Virus record (IMG/VR): IMGVR_UViG_3300047409_000298
Span: 1 to 34,194 of that record
From: a virus
Direction: 5' to 3' (one strand)
Length of the DNA: 34,194 bases
Shown in pieces: positions 17,340-23,519 of the stretch (the stretch's first letter is position 1; every line of letters starts with the position of its first letter). The position numbers were made by a program, and so were the translations under genes. The notes under the pieces were generated by a model. That model searched no databases, was not told the origin of the DNA, and saw only the letters and a program-made list of their open reading frames with translations.

Positions 17340-17564
17340 ATGTTCGGAGGCAAAACCCCAGACATCACCGCGGCACAGCTCCTCGCTGTCGCCGGGTGGA
17401 TCGCAGCCCAGGCCGTCGCGTACGGGTGGCTGACCAGCGAGCAGTCCCAGCTCGTCCTCTCGAGCGGAGCCACGATCGTCGCGGCCGCCTGGAAGATCGC
17501 CGACTCGCTCCTTCGCGGCAACCGCGCGAAAGCACTCGCCGCGAACCCGAACGCACTGAAGTAG
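17340..17564 (+). CDS. Putative holin (74 aa)
   Basis: GGAGG lies 7 bases before ATG 17340. The short protein has two hydrophobic/amphipathic helices (about 10-32, ITAAQLLAVAGWIAAQAVAY, and about 38-58) and a positive C-terminus (RGNRAKALAANPNALK), the general form of a small holin. It is the last gene of the late operon and follows two cell-wall hydrolases. It ends 10 bases before the stop of the leftward membrane protein gene, so the two operons converge here. Confidence 0.72.
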   Translation: MFGGKTPDITAAQLLAVAGWIAAQAVAYGWLTSEQSQLVLSSGATIVAAAWKIADSLLRGNRAKALAANPNALK

Positions 17565-17574
17565 CCGCCCCGGC

Positions 17575-17859
17575 TTAGCGGCCGGTCCGCTGCCCGTACT
17601 CGTCCACGGACACCACCTGGCGCTTCTGGTGCGACGTGATGGCGAGGAAGATCCAGACGATCCCCCAGAGGCCGAGGGTGAAGATCGTCAGGAGCAGGTG
17701 GAGGATGTGGTTCGGCCGCTTCCCCTTGGAGAACACAGCCTGGTAGTCGGAGCGGGACTCGACCCGCCACCCGCCCCGCACCCACTCAGCCTCAGCGGCG
17801 TCCATTAGGTGTTTGCGGTCGTCGGCGGGGATCGGTGTGATGGCTTCTGTGGTCGTCAT
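17575..17859 (-). CDS. Small membrane protein beside the repressor
   Basis: The 94-residue protein (from the ATG at 17859, preceded by AAGGAT) has a soluble part with DAAEAEWVRGGWRVESRSD and FSKGKRPNHILH, one strong hydrophobic hairpin or single membrane segment (LLLTIFTLGLWGIVWIFLAI), and a charged C-terminus (QVVSVDEYGQRTGR). Similar small proteins occur in actinobacterial genomes and prophages. It is on the repressor strand, downstream of it, so it may be expressed in the lysogen and could act in superinfection exclusion; this is inference. An in-frame upstream ATG at 17946 lacks a ribosome site. Confidence 0.75.
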   Translation of the reverse strand: MTTTEAITPIPADDRKHLMDAAEAEWVRGGWRVESRSDYQAVFSKGKRPNHILHLLLTIFTLGLWGIVWIFLAITSHQKRQVVSVDEYGQRTGR

Positions 17860-17959
17860 GTCAGATCCTTTCGTTGTCGTCCGGTCGGTTTGAGAGGGTG
17901 CTCGGTCCGCGCAGGGGGCCGCGGCGGCAAAGTGGACTCGCGTCATGCAGATAGCCCCC

Positions 17960-18364
17960 TCACGTCGCTCGAGCGGATTGATGGGGCTCTCGCTGCTCTA
18001 GACGATCTATTGCGGCAGCGAGGGATCCCAGCAGAGCCACGTTCTTCTCGAAGCCATCAGCCACCCTTGCTTCGAGCTTTGCCAGGCGGGCGTCAAGGTC
18101 GGCCATCGCAGCAGCGGTCGATATGGCCGACCCGTCTTGACCCTCACGGGTCGTAGGATCGACGCCAAGAAAGAACGAGACCGGTTTGCCGGTGATCTCC
18201 GCGATCCGGCGCAGCCGTTTCGCCGGCACCTCGGTTAGCCCGCGCTCGTACTTCGAGATGCTCTGCGGGTGGCTCAGCCCGATCTTCTCGGCGAGCTGCG
18301 GCTGCGTGAGATCCGCGTCTTCACGCGCCTGACGAATCAGCCGACCTAGCTCCTCAGCGCCCAT
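17960..18364 (-). CDS. XRE-family repressor (CI-like)
   Basis: The first 65 residues form a clear XRE helix-turn-helix: LGRLIRQAREDADLTQPQLA, then EKIGLSHPQSISKYERGLTE and RLRRIAEITGKPVSFFLG. The C-terminal 65 residues are Ala/Leu-rich helical (DLDARLAKLEARVADG), a likely dimerisation coil; no RecA-cleavable peptidase domain is visible. I chose ATG 18364 because HTH proteins usually start here and it keeps the CTAG repeats outside the gene. An in-frame ATG at 18427 would add 21 residues. It probably represses the rightward early operon and keeps lysogeny. Confidence 0.87.
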   Translation of the reverse strand: MGAEELGRLIRQAREDADLTQPQLAEKIGLSHPQSISKYERGLTEVPAKRLRRIAEITGKPVSFFLGVDPTTREGQDGSAISTAAAMADLDARLAKLEARVADGFEKNVALLGSLAAAIDRLEQREPHQSARAT

Positions 18365-18475
18365 AGCTATGCGGAGAAGCTGCCTGAGGTGCCTAGTCTT
18401 TGTCGATACTTCCTGATGCTTCTGCATGACTAGGCTTGACAGTACAGCAAAAAGTATCTAAGGTCTAGTCCTTAG
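18365..18475. promoter_or_regulatory. Divergent operator/promoter region of the lysogeny switch
   Basis: Rightward promoter: TTGACA (18436-18441), 17-bp spacer, TAAGGT (18459-18464). An 18-bp palindrome CTAAGGTCTAGTCCTTAG (18458-18475, 16 of 18 positions symmetric) covers the -10 box and the first base of the Cro-like start codon. GCCTAGTC (18391-18398) and its exact inverse GACTAGGC (18428-18435) share the CTAG core. GATACTT (18405-18411) is inverted as AAGTATC (18452-18458). These are likely binding sites for the flanking HTH proteins. The leftward promoter could not be fixed. Confidence 0.75.
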
Positions 18476-18705
18476 TGACCACCGCAGACCGCATAAAGCA
18501 CGTCCGCGCGAACATCCTCGGCCTCACACAACAGGAGCTCGCCGAGCAGCTCGAGTCACGGAAAGGCAAATCGCCAAACCCCGTCAACGTCTCCCGCTGG
18601 GAGCGTGGCGCGTCCGAGCCAAGCCTGAACTACGTGCGGCAGATCGCCGCGCTCGCCGGTCTGCCGGTCTCGTACTTCTTCGAGGACGAGGTCCCGGTCG
18701 CGTGA
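18475..18705 (+). CDS. Cro-like XRE transcription regulator (76 aa)
   Basis: A compact HTH protein: RIKHVRANILGLTQQELAEQ, an insertion rich in Lys/Ser/Pro/Asn (ESRKGKSPNPVN), then VSRWERGASEPSLNYVRQIA and LPVSYFFEDE. It is divergent from the repressor across the operator region, the classical Cro position. The start GTG 18475 lies about 10 bases after a -10-like box, so the mRNA leader would be very short or absent, as is common in high-GC actinobacteria. It should be the first product of the early operon and may turn off the repressor gene. Confidence 0.82.
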   Translation: MTTADRIKHVRANILGLTQQELAEQLESRKGKSPNPVNVSRWERGASEPSLNYVRQIAALAGLPVSYFFEDEVPVA

Positions 18706-18722
18706 CCAGAGGAGGAAACACC

Positions 18723-19406
18723 ATGAACGCATCAGCAAAGGCACATCTCGCCAAGGCGAAGGAGTACGTCGCCAAGGGCGAGCAGTTCTACCGCATGGCC
18801 GCCGAGCAGATCGTGGCGGCGCAGGCTGAGGATTCGACGCTGAGCAACCGGGAGATCGGCGAGTGGTTTGGCCGTTCGCATACGTGGGTTCAGGACATCG
18901 TGCGCTGGCACACAAGCGGCAGCGCGCGCACACCCTTCGGAGAAGACGCACGACCGGGCATGCGGGAACGCACCGATCGCTCGGCTACCAAGAAAGTCCT
19001 CCGCGAGTCCTCACCGGAGGAGATCGCCGAACTGCTCGACGACCGCGACATCCGCGTGAACGTCGCGAAGGCGCAAGACCTGGTCGGCAAAAACCGAGAG
19101 CAGACGTCCAGGGACAAGGAACGCGAGATCCTCGGCGACGAGACCGTCGACAACCTGAACTACCGGCAGGCGCTCGAACACCTGACAGGTCTGCTGCTCT
19201 CCGCCCACGGCAGCGTCGAGGGGTTCGTCCGCCGGGTGCGGATCGACGGCACCGACATCGACGGTGCTCCCGAAAGCTGGAAGAACTACAGCCTAGAACT
19301 CGTGGACGAGGTCGAGGCCGACCTCGGGATGGTCAGGCTGCTGATCGAGGGCGGCACCGTCACGGACGACGACATCACCGAACTGCTTTCACGAGAGGTG
19401 AGTTAG
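18723..19406 (+). CDS. Helix-turn-helix DNA-binding protein (227 aa)
   Basis: A strong GGAGGA site (18711-18716) marks ATG 18723; an in-frame GTG at 18702 overlaps the upstream stop. Residues 1-65 are helical with an HTH-like segment (STLSNREIGEWFGRSHTWVQ). Residues about 85-150 are charged helices (VLRESSPEEIAELLDDRDIR). The C-terminal part (about 150-227) is acidic. It resembles phage early regulators or ParB-like HTH proteins, but no family is secure. Being second in the early operon suggests regulation or replication control. Confidence 0.75.
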   Translation: MNASAKAHLAKAKEYVAKGEQFYRMAAEQIVAAQAEDSTLSNREIGEWFGRSHTWVQDIVRWHTSGSARTPFGEDARPGMRERTDRSATKKVLRESSPEEIAELLDDRDIRVNVAKAQDLVGKNREQTSRDKEREILGDETVDNLNYRQALEHLTGLLLSAHGSVEGFVRRVRIDGTDIDGAPESWKNYSLELVDEVEADLGMVRLLIEGGTVTDDDITELLSREVS

Positions 19407-19799
19407 ATGCGGGCCGACTCGGACGCGGAGACCATTCTGACCGTACTCGAACAGCACCCCGGCGGGCTGACCATGCGGATGCTGCTTCACGAGACCGGGC
19501 TGACGTCGGGCCAGTACCGCAGCGCGTACAACTGGGTTTTCGACAACCTCGACGAGCCGGTGTGGACGAAGCGGTACATCGGCGGCGAGTGGGTCTACAT
19601 GACCACCGAGACCGCTGGCGCCTGCGACGAGGACTGGGCGCGGACGGTCAAGACACAGGTGACCCGGGCGCGACGCGAGCACGCAAAAGCTCGCGCGTTC
19701 GCGACGGCGCACCCCAGCACCGAGCGCAAAGGGTCGGAACTGGAGGCCGAGTACCGGCTACGGAAACTCCAACTGGAGAAGGAACGGCTCTCGGCGTGA
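19407..19799 (+). CDS. Putative winged-helix DNA-binding protein (130 aa)
   Basis: ATG 19407 directly follows the upstream stop. Residues 1-75 look like a winged helix (ETILTVLEQHPGGLTMRMLL, SGQYRSAYNWVFDNL, a wing near GGEWVYMTTE). Residues 85-130 are a basic/acidic helix (LEAEYRLRKLQLEKERLSA). It may bind DNA with the HTH protein encoded before it. The function is unknown. It overlaps a membrane micropeptide start as GTGA. Confidence 0.72.
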   Translation: MRADSDAETILTVLEQHPGGLTMRMLLHETGLTSGQYRSAYNWVFDNLDEPVWTKRYIGGEWVYMTTETAGACDEDWARTVKTQVTRARREHAKARAFATAHPSTERKGSELEAEYRLRKLQLEKERLSA

Positions 19800-19870
19800 C
19801 CTCCGTCGAACTGGTCATCGCCGTCCTCGTCGTCGTGCTCACCGCGGGCTGCCTCTGGAGCCTCCGATGA
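19796..19870 (+). CDS. 24-residue membrane micropeptide
   Basis: GTG 19796 overlaps the upstream stop, and the stop overlaps the next ATG, so it sits exactly between two genes with no spare bases. The peptide is a single hydrophobic helix: MTSVELVIAVLVVVLTAG, then CLWSLR. A function cannot be assigned. The perfect fit of start and stop in the overlapping gene chain is the main reason for calling it real. Confidence 0.5.
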   Translation: MTSVELVIAVLVVVLTAGCLWSLR

Positions 19871-20070
19871 TGAGCGTCCCTCAGCGCAGAACCCTGCTGC
19901 TGGTCGCCGGCCTCGGCCCGCTCGCTTTGGCCGAGCTCGGGACGATCCTGGGACGGAACGCGGGCGTAGCGAGTCTGTCGGTCGACGCTCTCGCCCGCCG
20001 CGGGTTCGTCACGTTCGAGGACGACGGCCGGGTCGTCGTCACCGACAAGGGCGCGAGGCGGGCTTCGTGA
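19867..20070 (+). CDS. Small winged-helix protein (67 aa)
   Basis: The whole product is one wHTH: QRRTLLLVAGLGPLALAELG, then GTILGRNAGVASLSVDALAR as the recognition region, and the wing FVTFEDDGRVVVTDKGARRA. This is the MarR/PadR-like layout at minimal length. It probably regulates phage or host genes. Start ATG 19867 (or ATG 19870) overlaps the micropeptide stop. The end overlaps the next gene as GTGA. Confidence 0.72.
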   Translation: MMSVPQRRTLLLVAGLGPLALAELGTILGRNAGVASLSVDALARRGFVTFEDDGRVVVTDKGARRAS

Positions 20071-20222
20071 CGAAGCGGGAGCGTGTCGAGCGGGCGATGG
20101 CGTTGTACCCGGATGCGTGGCTTCGTGTCCGTGCCGCCTGCCAGTGGGCCGCGTTCGGTTTCGACCTCGACGAGCACGCCGCGAGGGTCGTGCTTGCGGC
20201 GAAGGAGTTGAGGCACCGCTGA
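20067..20222 (+). CDS. Small hypothetical helical protein (51 aa)
   Basis: The 51 residues begin MTKRERVERAMALYPDAWLR and contain CQWAAFGFDLDEHAARV, mostly helical. GTG 20067 and the stop both overlap neighbours (GTGA and TGATG). No family is recognised. Third codon positions are GC-rich as in other genes here. Confidence 0.62.
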   Translation: MTKRERVERAMALYPDAWLRVRAACQWAAFGFDLDEHAARVVLAAKELRHR

Positions 20223-20473
20223 TGCTGGAGCAGACCAGCAACAGCTCGAATATCTCCTGGTGGCGGGACGGCGGTCTCTTCGCTGAGGTGCTCACTGCGG
20301 GGAGCCACAAGGTTCGCGGCAAGTGGGTCGCCTACAGGCCGCCCTGCCAGTCCGTCACCGTCTACCGGAACGGCATTGGCGAGATCGGCAGCTTTACGTT
20401 CCGCGCACGTGAACTAACCGCACGCGGTCTCACGGTTCGCGTCAACCGGTGGCTGAAGGAACAGGCCGCGTGA
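20222..20473 (+). CDS. Small hypothetical protein (83 aa)
   Basis: ATG 20222 overlaps the previous stop. The sequence is beta-rich with basic residues (SWWRDGGLFAEVLTAGSHKV, FRARELTARGLTVRVNRWLK). The function is unknown. The open frame extends upstream, but that portion is an Arg-rich shadow of the 51-residue gene, so the short form is preferred. Confidence 0.65.
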   Translation: MLEQTSNSSNISWWRDGGLFAEVLTAGSHKVRGKWVAYRPPCQSVTVYRNGIGEIGSFTFRARELTARGLTVRVNRWLKEQAA

Positions 20474-20655
20474 CCCGCCTTATCAGAGTCGATCTCGAAG
20501 TGGCTAGACGACTTGCCGAACTTGCCGTAGACGGCGACACGCCTAACGAGACATTGAGGCGGTTCCTCGGCTTGTCGAGAACACAACTGCGTTACAGCAA
20601 CTTCAAGGACAAGACGCTCTCTTCTTACGGCGCGGAGGGCCCGCGGTACCGATGA
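20470..20655 (+). CDS. Ribbon-helix-helix-like DNA-binding protein (61 aa)
   Basis: The N-terminus has the strand-helix-helix pattern LIRVDLEVARRLAELAVDGD followed by TPNETLRRFLGL, close to the SeqA N-terminal/RHH type used in small regulators. It probably binds DNA as a dimer. GTG 20470 overlaps the previous stop. The C-terminal 25 residues are basic and probably flexible. Confidence 0.68.
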   Translation: MTRLIRVDLEVARRLAELAVDGDTPNETLRRFLGLSRTQLRYSNFKDKTLSSYGAEGPRYR

Positions 20656-20828
20656 CCCGTCAGCCGAACCACTCGATGATTTTCGCGCTCCCGATGGTCA
20701 GCGCCGCTCTCGTCGCGCTTCCCTTCGCACTGTTCCTTCCCGGCAACTGGTGTCTGCTGGGCTTCGTGCCGTGGGCGCTGACGGTTGCGATCGGTAGCTG
20801 GCTGATCCTGTCGAGGACTGCGGCATGA
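20652..20828 (+). CDS. Two-helix membrane protein (58 aa)
   Basis: Both ends overlap neighbours as ATGA. The product has two hydrophobic segments (about 9-30, MIFALPMVSAALVALPFALF, and about 35-54, LLGFVPWALTVAIGSWLIL) joined by a short PGNW turn. It is inserted in the early operon among DNA-binding proteins. The role is unknown; membrane-level exclusion or host takeover are possibilities only. Confidence 0.65.
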   Translation: MTRQPNHSMIFALPMVSAALVALPFALFLPGNWCLLGFVPWALTVAIGSWLILSRTAA

Positions 20829-21190
20829 CCAAATGGAGCAACCGGCAGAACCCGTGGTTTGCGAGAACCTTCAAGCCTGTCGGGGCTGTGGGCGGAGCGG
20901 ACTCCAAGGGGACCCCCCCTCCTCTGGGTCAGGAGTCTGCTCCGCCGACCGTCCTCGTCGTCACCACAGCCGAACGGTTGCGTGTCGTCCGCGACTCGCT
21001 CGAGCAGCTCACCGACGCGTTCCAGAAGAACGCGGACGCTGGCATCGGCATCCCCCACGACCTCCTCCTCGACGGGTTGGCGGCGCTCGAAGCGATCCGG
21101 GATTTCGCCCGTGTGACGGAGGAGACCGCCCTGGACACGCAGATCCAGTCTGCTCATTCCGGCCCCAGCCACTTGAGGCGGATCAAGTGA
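20825..21190 (+). CDS. Hypothetical protein with central helix (121 aa)
   Basis: The first 45 residues are Gly/Pro-rich and look disordered. Residues 45-105 form amphipathic helices (AERLRVVRDSLEQLTDAFQK, HDLLLDGLAALEAIRDFARV). No known domain. ATG 20825 and the stop overlap neighbours (ATGA and GTGA). Confidence 0.66.
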   Translation: MTKWSNRQNPWFARTFKPVGAVGGADSKGTPPPLGQESAPPTVLVVTTAERLRVVRDSLEQLTDAFQKNADAGIGIPHDLLLDGLAALEAIRDFARVTEETALDTQIQSAHSGPSHLRRIK

Positions 21191-21339
21191 TACGCGGGTT
21201 CTGTGTCGGCTGCGGCAAGGAGAAGCGGCTCGTGGTGTTGGTGGGCCCGGCCGACGGTCTCGGCGGTCTCGCGGGCCGTCCTGTGATGGGCCGCTGTCGG
21301 CGCTGCCGTAGGGCGCACGCGAAGGAAGCGAAGACGTGA
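21187..21339 (+). CDS. Zinc-ribbon-like small protein (50 aa)
   Basis: GTG 21187 overlaps the previous stop, and the end overlaps GTG 21336. Two Cys pairs, GFCVGCGKE near residue 6 and GRCRRCRRA near residue 37, make a CxxC-x(27)-CxxC zinc ribbon with a basic C-terminus. It may bind nucleic acid or a host protein. The Gly-rich centre is probably a loop. Confidence 0.65.
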   Translation: MIRGFCVGCGKEKRLVVLVGPADGLGGLAGRPVMGRCRRCRRAHAKEAKT

Positions 21340-21362
21340 CCGAAACGATCGAAGGAGAACTC

Positions 21363-22190
21363 GTGACCGAAACCACCGAGTTGGCCGTCCGCGAACCCGC
21401 GGCACCGGCGACCGTCGGACTGTTCAACACCGACGAGCCGGACATCATTCTTGCGAAGTCGGTCAAGGCCGCCGACCTCCTTCTGGATGTCGTCCGGAAG
21501 AAGGGACTCGCTGTCAAGATCGGCCAGGGCGAATACCTGAAAGTGGAAGCGTGGACGACGCTCGGCGCTTTCGTCGGCCTGTTCGGACACACCGAGTGGT
21601 CGCGCCAGCTCCCCGACGGTGCAGGGTGGGAGGCCGCCGTCGTGGTGACAAATCCGCAGGGTGCCGTCTTCGGCCGCGCCGAGGCTCAGTGCCTCCGGGC
21701 CGAGCGGAACTGGAAGAACCGCGACGACTTCGCTTTGCGGTCGATGGCACAGACGAGGGCGCTGGGGAAGGCGCTGCGGATGCCCTTGGGGTTCATCGCC
21801 GTTCTCGGAGGATTCGAGGCGACACCGGCCGAGGAGATGCCTGCGCCGGCGCAGGGGGACGACGTCCCTTTTGAAGATCGCCCCGCCCAAGACCAGGCCC
21901 AGGTGAGGCCCGACCCTAGGCGTGACACCGCTGGAACAGGCGGGGCGAAAACCTATGCGGCCGACCAAAGCGTGACCGAACTCCTCGAGCTCGCCGCGAG
22001 GCTGTCGCCGGAGGCGCACGACAAGGCGTTGGACGCGATCGTGAAACACCGCGAATCGCACAACGGCCAGGTCGATAAGAAGTGGCTCGAGGCGCAGACG
22101 GCGAAGGCGCGGGCGAAGCTGCCGGCGGAGGAGCCTGAGCAGGAGTCGTTCGCGGACAAGATCCCCGCTTCCGCTAGGCGGGACGGGTGA
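21363..22190 (+). CDS. Putative recombination / ssDNA-annealing protein
   Basis: AAGGAG (21352-21357) lies 5 bases before GTG 21363, better than the in-frame GTG 21336 that overlaps the zinc-ribbon stop. The 275-residue protein has an N-terminal domain with SVKAADLLLDVVRKKGLAVK, the segment RNWKNRDDFALRSMAQTRAL and LGFIAVLGGFEATPAEEMP, a pattern common in phage proteins near recombination genes. From about 155 it becomes acidic and disordered, with a helical C-terminal domain. I infer an Erf/Rad52-like annealing role, with low certainty on the family. Confidence 0.62.
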   Translation: MTETTELAVREPAAPATVGLFNTDEPDIILAKSVKAADLLLDVVRKKGLAVKIGQGEYLKVEAWTTLGAFVGLFGHTEWSRQLPDGAGWEAAVVVTNPQGAVFGRAEAQCLRAERNWKNRDDFALRSMAQTRALGKALRMPLGFIAVLGGFEATPAEEMPAPAQGDDVPFEDRPAQDQAQVRPDPRRDTAGTGGAKTYAADQSVTELLELAARLSPEAHDKALDAIVKHRESHNGQVDKKWLEAQTAKARAKLPAEEPEQESFADKIPASARRDG

Positions 22191-22270
22191 GCGACCGGGC
22201 CGCTGTCGTCGCCGCTCTGGCGTCGTTGCTGTGCCTCGGTGTCGGCTGGTCGTTCTGGCGGGCGCATTGA
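22187..22270 (+). CDS. 27-residue membrane micropeptide
   Basis: GTG 22187 overlaps the upstream stop (GTGA), and the stop overlaps the next TTG (TTGA). The peptide MSDRAAVVAALASLLCLGVG then WSFWRAH is one hydrophobic helix with a positive N-terminus. It is the third such micropeptide in the window and has no assignable function. Its exact fit in the chain of overlapping genes supports it. Confidence 0.5.
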   Translation: MSDRAAVVAALASLLCLGVGWSFWRAH

Positions 22271-23220
22271 GTAACACGCCCTCCCCGCCGCCGGTCTGGT
22301 TCGAGCCGTACACCCGGTGGCGGTTCATCGGTCTGCCGCGCGAGTTCCCCGGCAGCCTGGTCAAGTTCCCCCGGCCGGCGTTCCCGCACCGAATCACGCT
22401 CCACGAGACGGGCTGGGTGCTGGACGAGTGGGACAGGTTCGCGCTGTGGTCGACGTGGCTCGATTCGGGGCGGTTGGGGTCGCGTCCGAAGGGGCTGTGG
22501 TTCGGGAAGCAGGGGCAGCCGGTGTCGCCGCCGTGGGCTGTGCGGACACGCCGCCTCGTTCTGCGGAACCGGCGGCCGCCGACACCGATACCGCAGTACC
22601 CCGTACCGCCGGTTCACCCTTTGCCGGACACGTCGTTTGGCAGGAACTGGGTGTGCATGGCGCAGGAGCCGAAGAAGGCGCTCGACTACCCGCACCGGTT
22701 CGGTGTCGCGTTCACCGCTGACCCCGCCTATGAGAAGCCGTCGTTCGACCAGCTCGGCGAGCACATGCGGCGCGGCCAGCGGGTCGCCGTCTGGTGCGAC
22801 TGCCACAGCACGTTCCCCGATGAGGCCGAACACGTTCGGAAGCAACTGAACGCCGACTTGGTGATCGGCGAGGGCGAGTCGGCGGCGGCGTTCCAGGTCG
22901 CATTGGACGCCGGACTGCGGATGGCGTGGATCAACATCAGCGCGTTGACGGGGGCGCAGAAGGACGCGATCCGTGACGGCAAGATCATCACGCCGAACGA
23001 GTGTTACCTCAACCAAGATTCCTCCCGCGCTGACCGGGAGAACTGGGAGAACCTCCCGATCCCCGGCCGGCTCGTCGCGTGTTACGACGCGAGCGGTGAG
23101 GCGTCGACGGGGCGCAGGTTCCCGATGAGCGAGTACATCGCGATCGGGAAGTGGAGCCCGACCACGGATTCCTTCTACGACCCAGGCGCTACCGACCAGG
23201 ACAGGAGGCTCGTCATATGA
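22267..23220 (+). CDS. Putative glycoside-hydrolase-like (TIM-barrel-type) protein (317 aa)
   Basis: The N-terminal 115 residues are Pro/Arg/Trp-rich. The C-terminal 190 residues alternate strands and helices as in a TIM barrel: GQRVAVWCDCHSTFPDEAEH, ADLVIGEGESAAAFQVALDA, LRMAWINISALTGAQ, then LVACYDASGEA. It resembles uncharacterised phage barrel proteins grouped with glycoside hydrolases. No catalytic residues can be named with certainty. TTG 22267 overlaps the micropeptide stop. The next large gene is another glycosidase-like protein, so both may act on surface polysaccharide. Confidence 0.62.
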   Translation: MSNTPSPPPVWFEPYTRWRFIGLPREFPGSLVKFPRPAFPHRITLHETGWVLDEWDRFALWSTWLDSGRLGSRPKGLWFGKQGQPVSPPWAVRTRRLVLRNRRPPTPIPQYPVPPVHPLPDTSFGRNWVCMAQEPKKALDYPHRFGVAFTADPAYEKPSFDQLGEHMRRGQRVAVWCDCHSTFPDEAEHVRKQLNADLVIGEGESAAAFQVALDAGLRMAWINISALTGAQKDAIRDGKIITPNECYLNQDSSRADRENWENLPIPGRLVACYDASGEASTGRRFPMSEYIAIGKWSPTTDSFYDPGATDQDRRLVI

Positions 23221-23519
23221 CGTCGCTCGCTGAGATCGCGCAGATCACCGACATCGACCGGGTCGCGAAAACCGCCGCCGTGTCCGCGAACCGGATCCGC
23301 CGGTTGGAGGCCGAAGCCGAGCTCGCGTTCCGCGAGTGGATCCAGGCGCAGGCCCACGCGGAGGAGGCCGGCCTCGTCATCGACCTGAAGGTCGGCCCGG
23401 GGATCTCGGCGGCGCTGTCGGAGTTCAAGCAGCGCCAGTCGAAGGCGGATGCGAAGGAGATCGCCCGTGAGGAGATGGCGTGGCCTAGTCATTTGGCGAA
23501 CACGACGGTGGCGGCATGA
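23217..23519 (+). CDS. Hypothetical helical protein (100 aa)
   Basis: ATG 23217 and the stop both overlap neighbours (ATGA). The product is almost fully helical and charged (VAKTAAVSANRIRRLEAEAE, SEFKQRQSKADAKEIARE), probably coiled coil. No family is recognised. It separates the two glycosidase-like genes and may be their assembly partner; this is speculative. Confidence 0.65.
   Translation: MTSLAEIAQITDIDRVAKTAAVSANRIRRLEAEAELAFREWIQAQAHAEEAGLVIDLKVGPGISAALSEFKQRQSKADAKEIAREEMAWPSHLANTTVAA

Noticed and set aside
17565-17600. Bidirectional terminator between the holin and the leftward membrane gene
   Set aside because: The CCGGC/GCCGG pairing is short and lacks T-runs; convergent ends make it plausible, but the sequence support is too weak.
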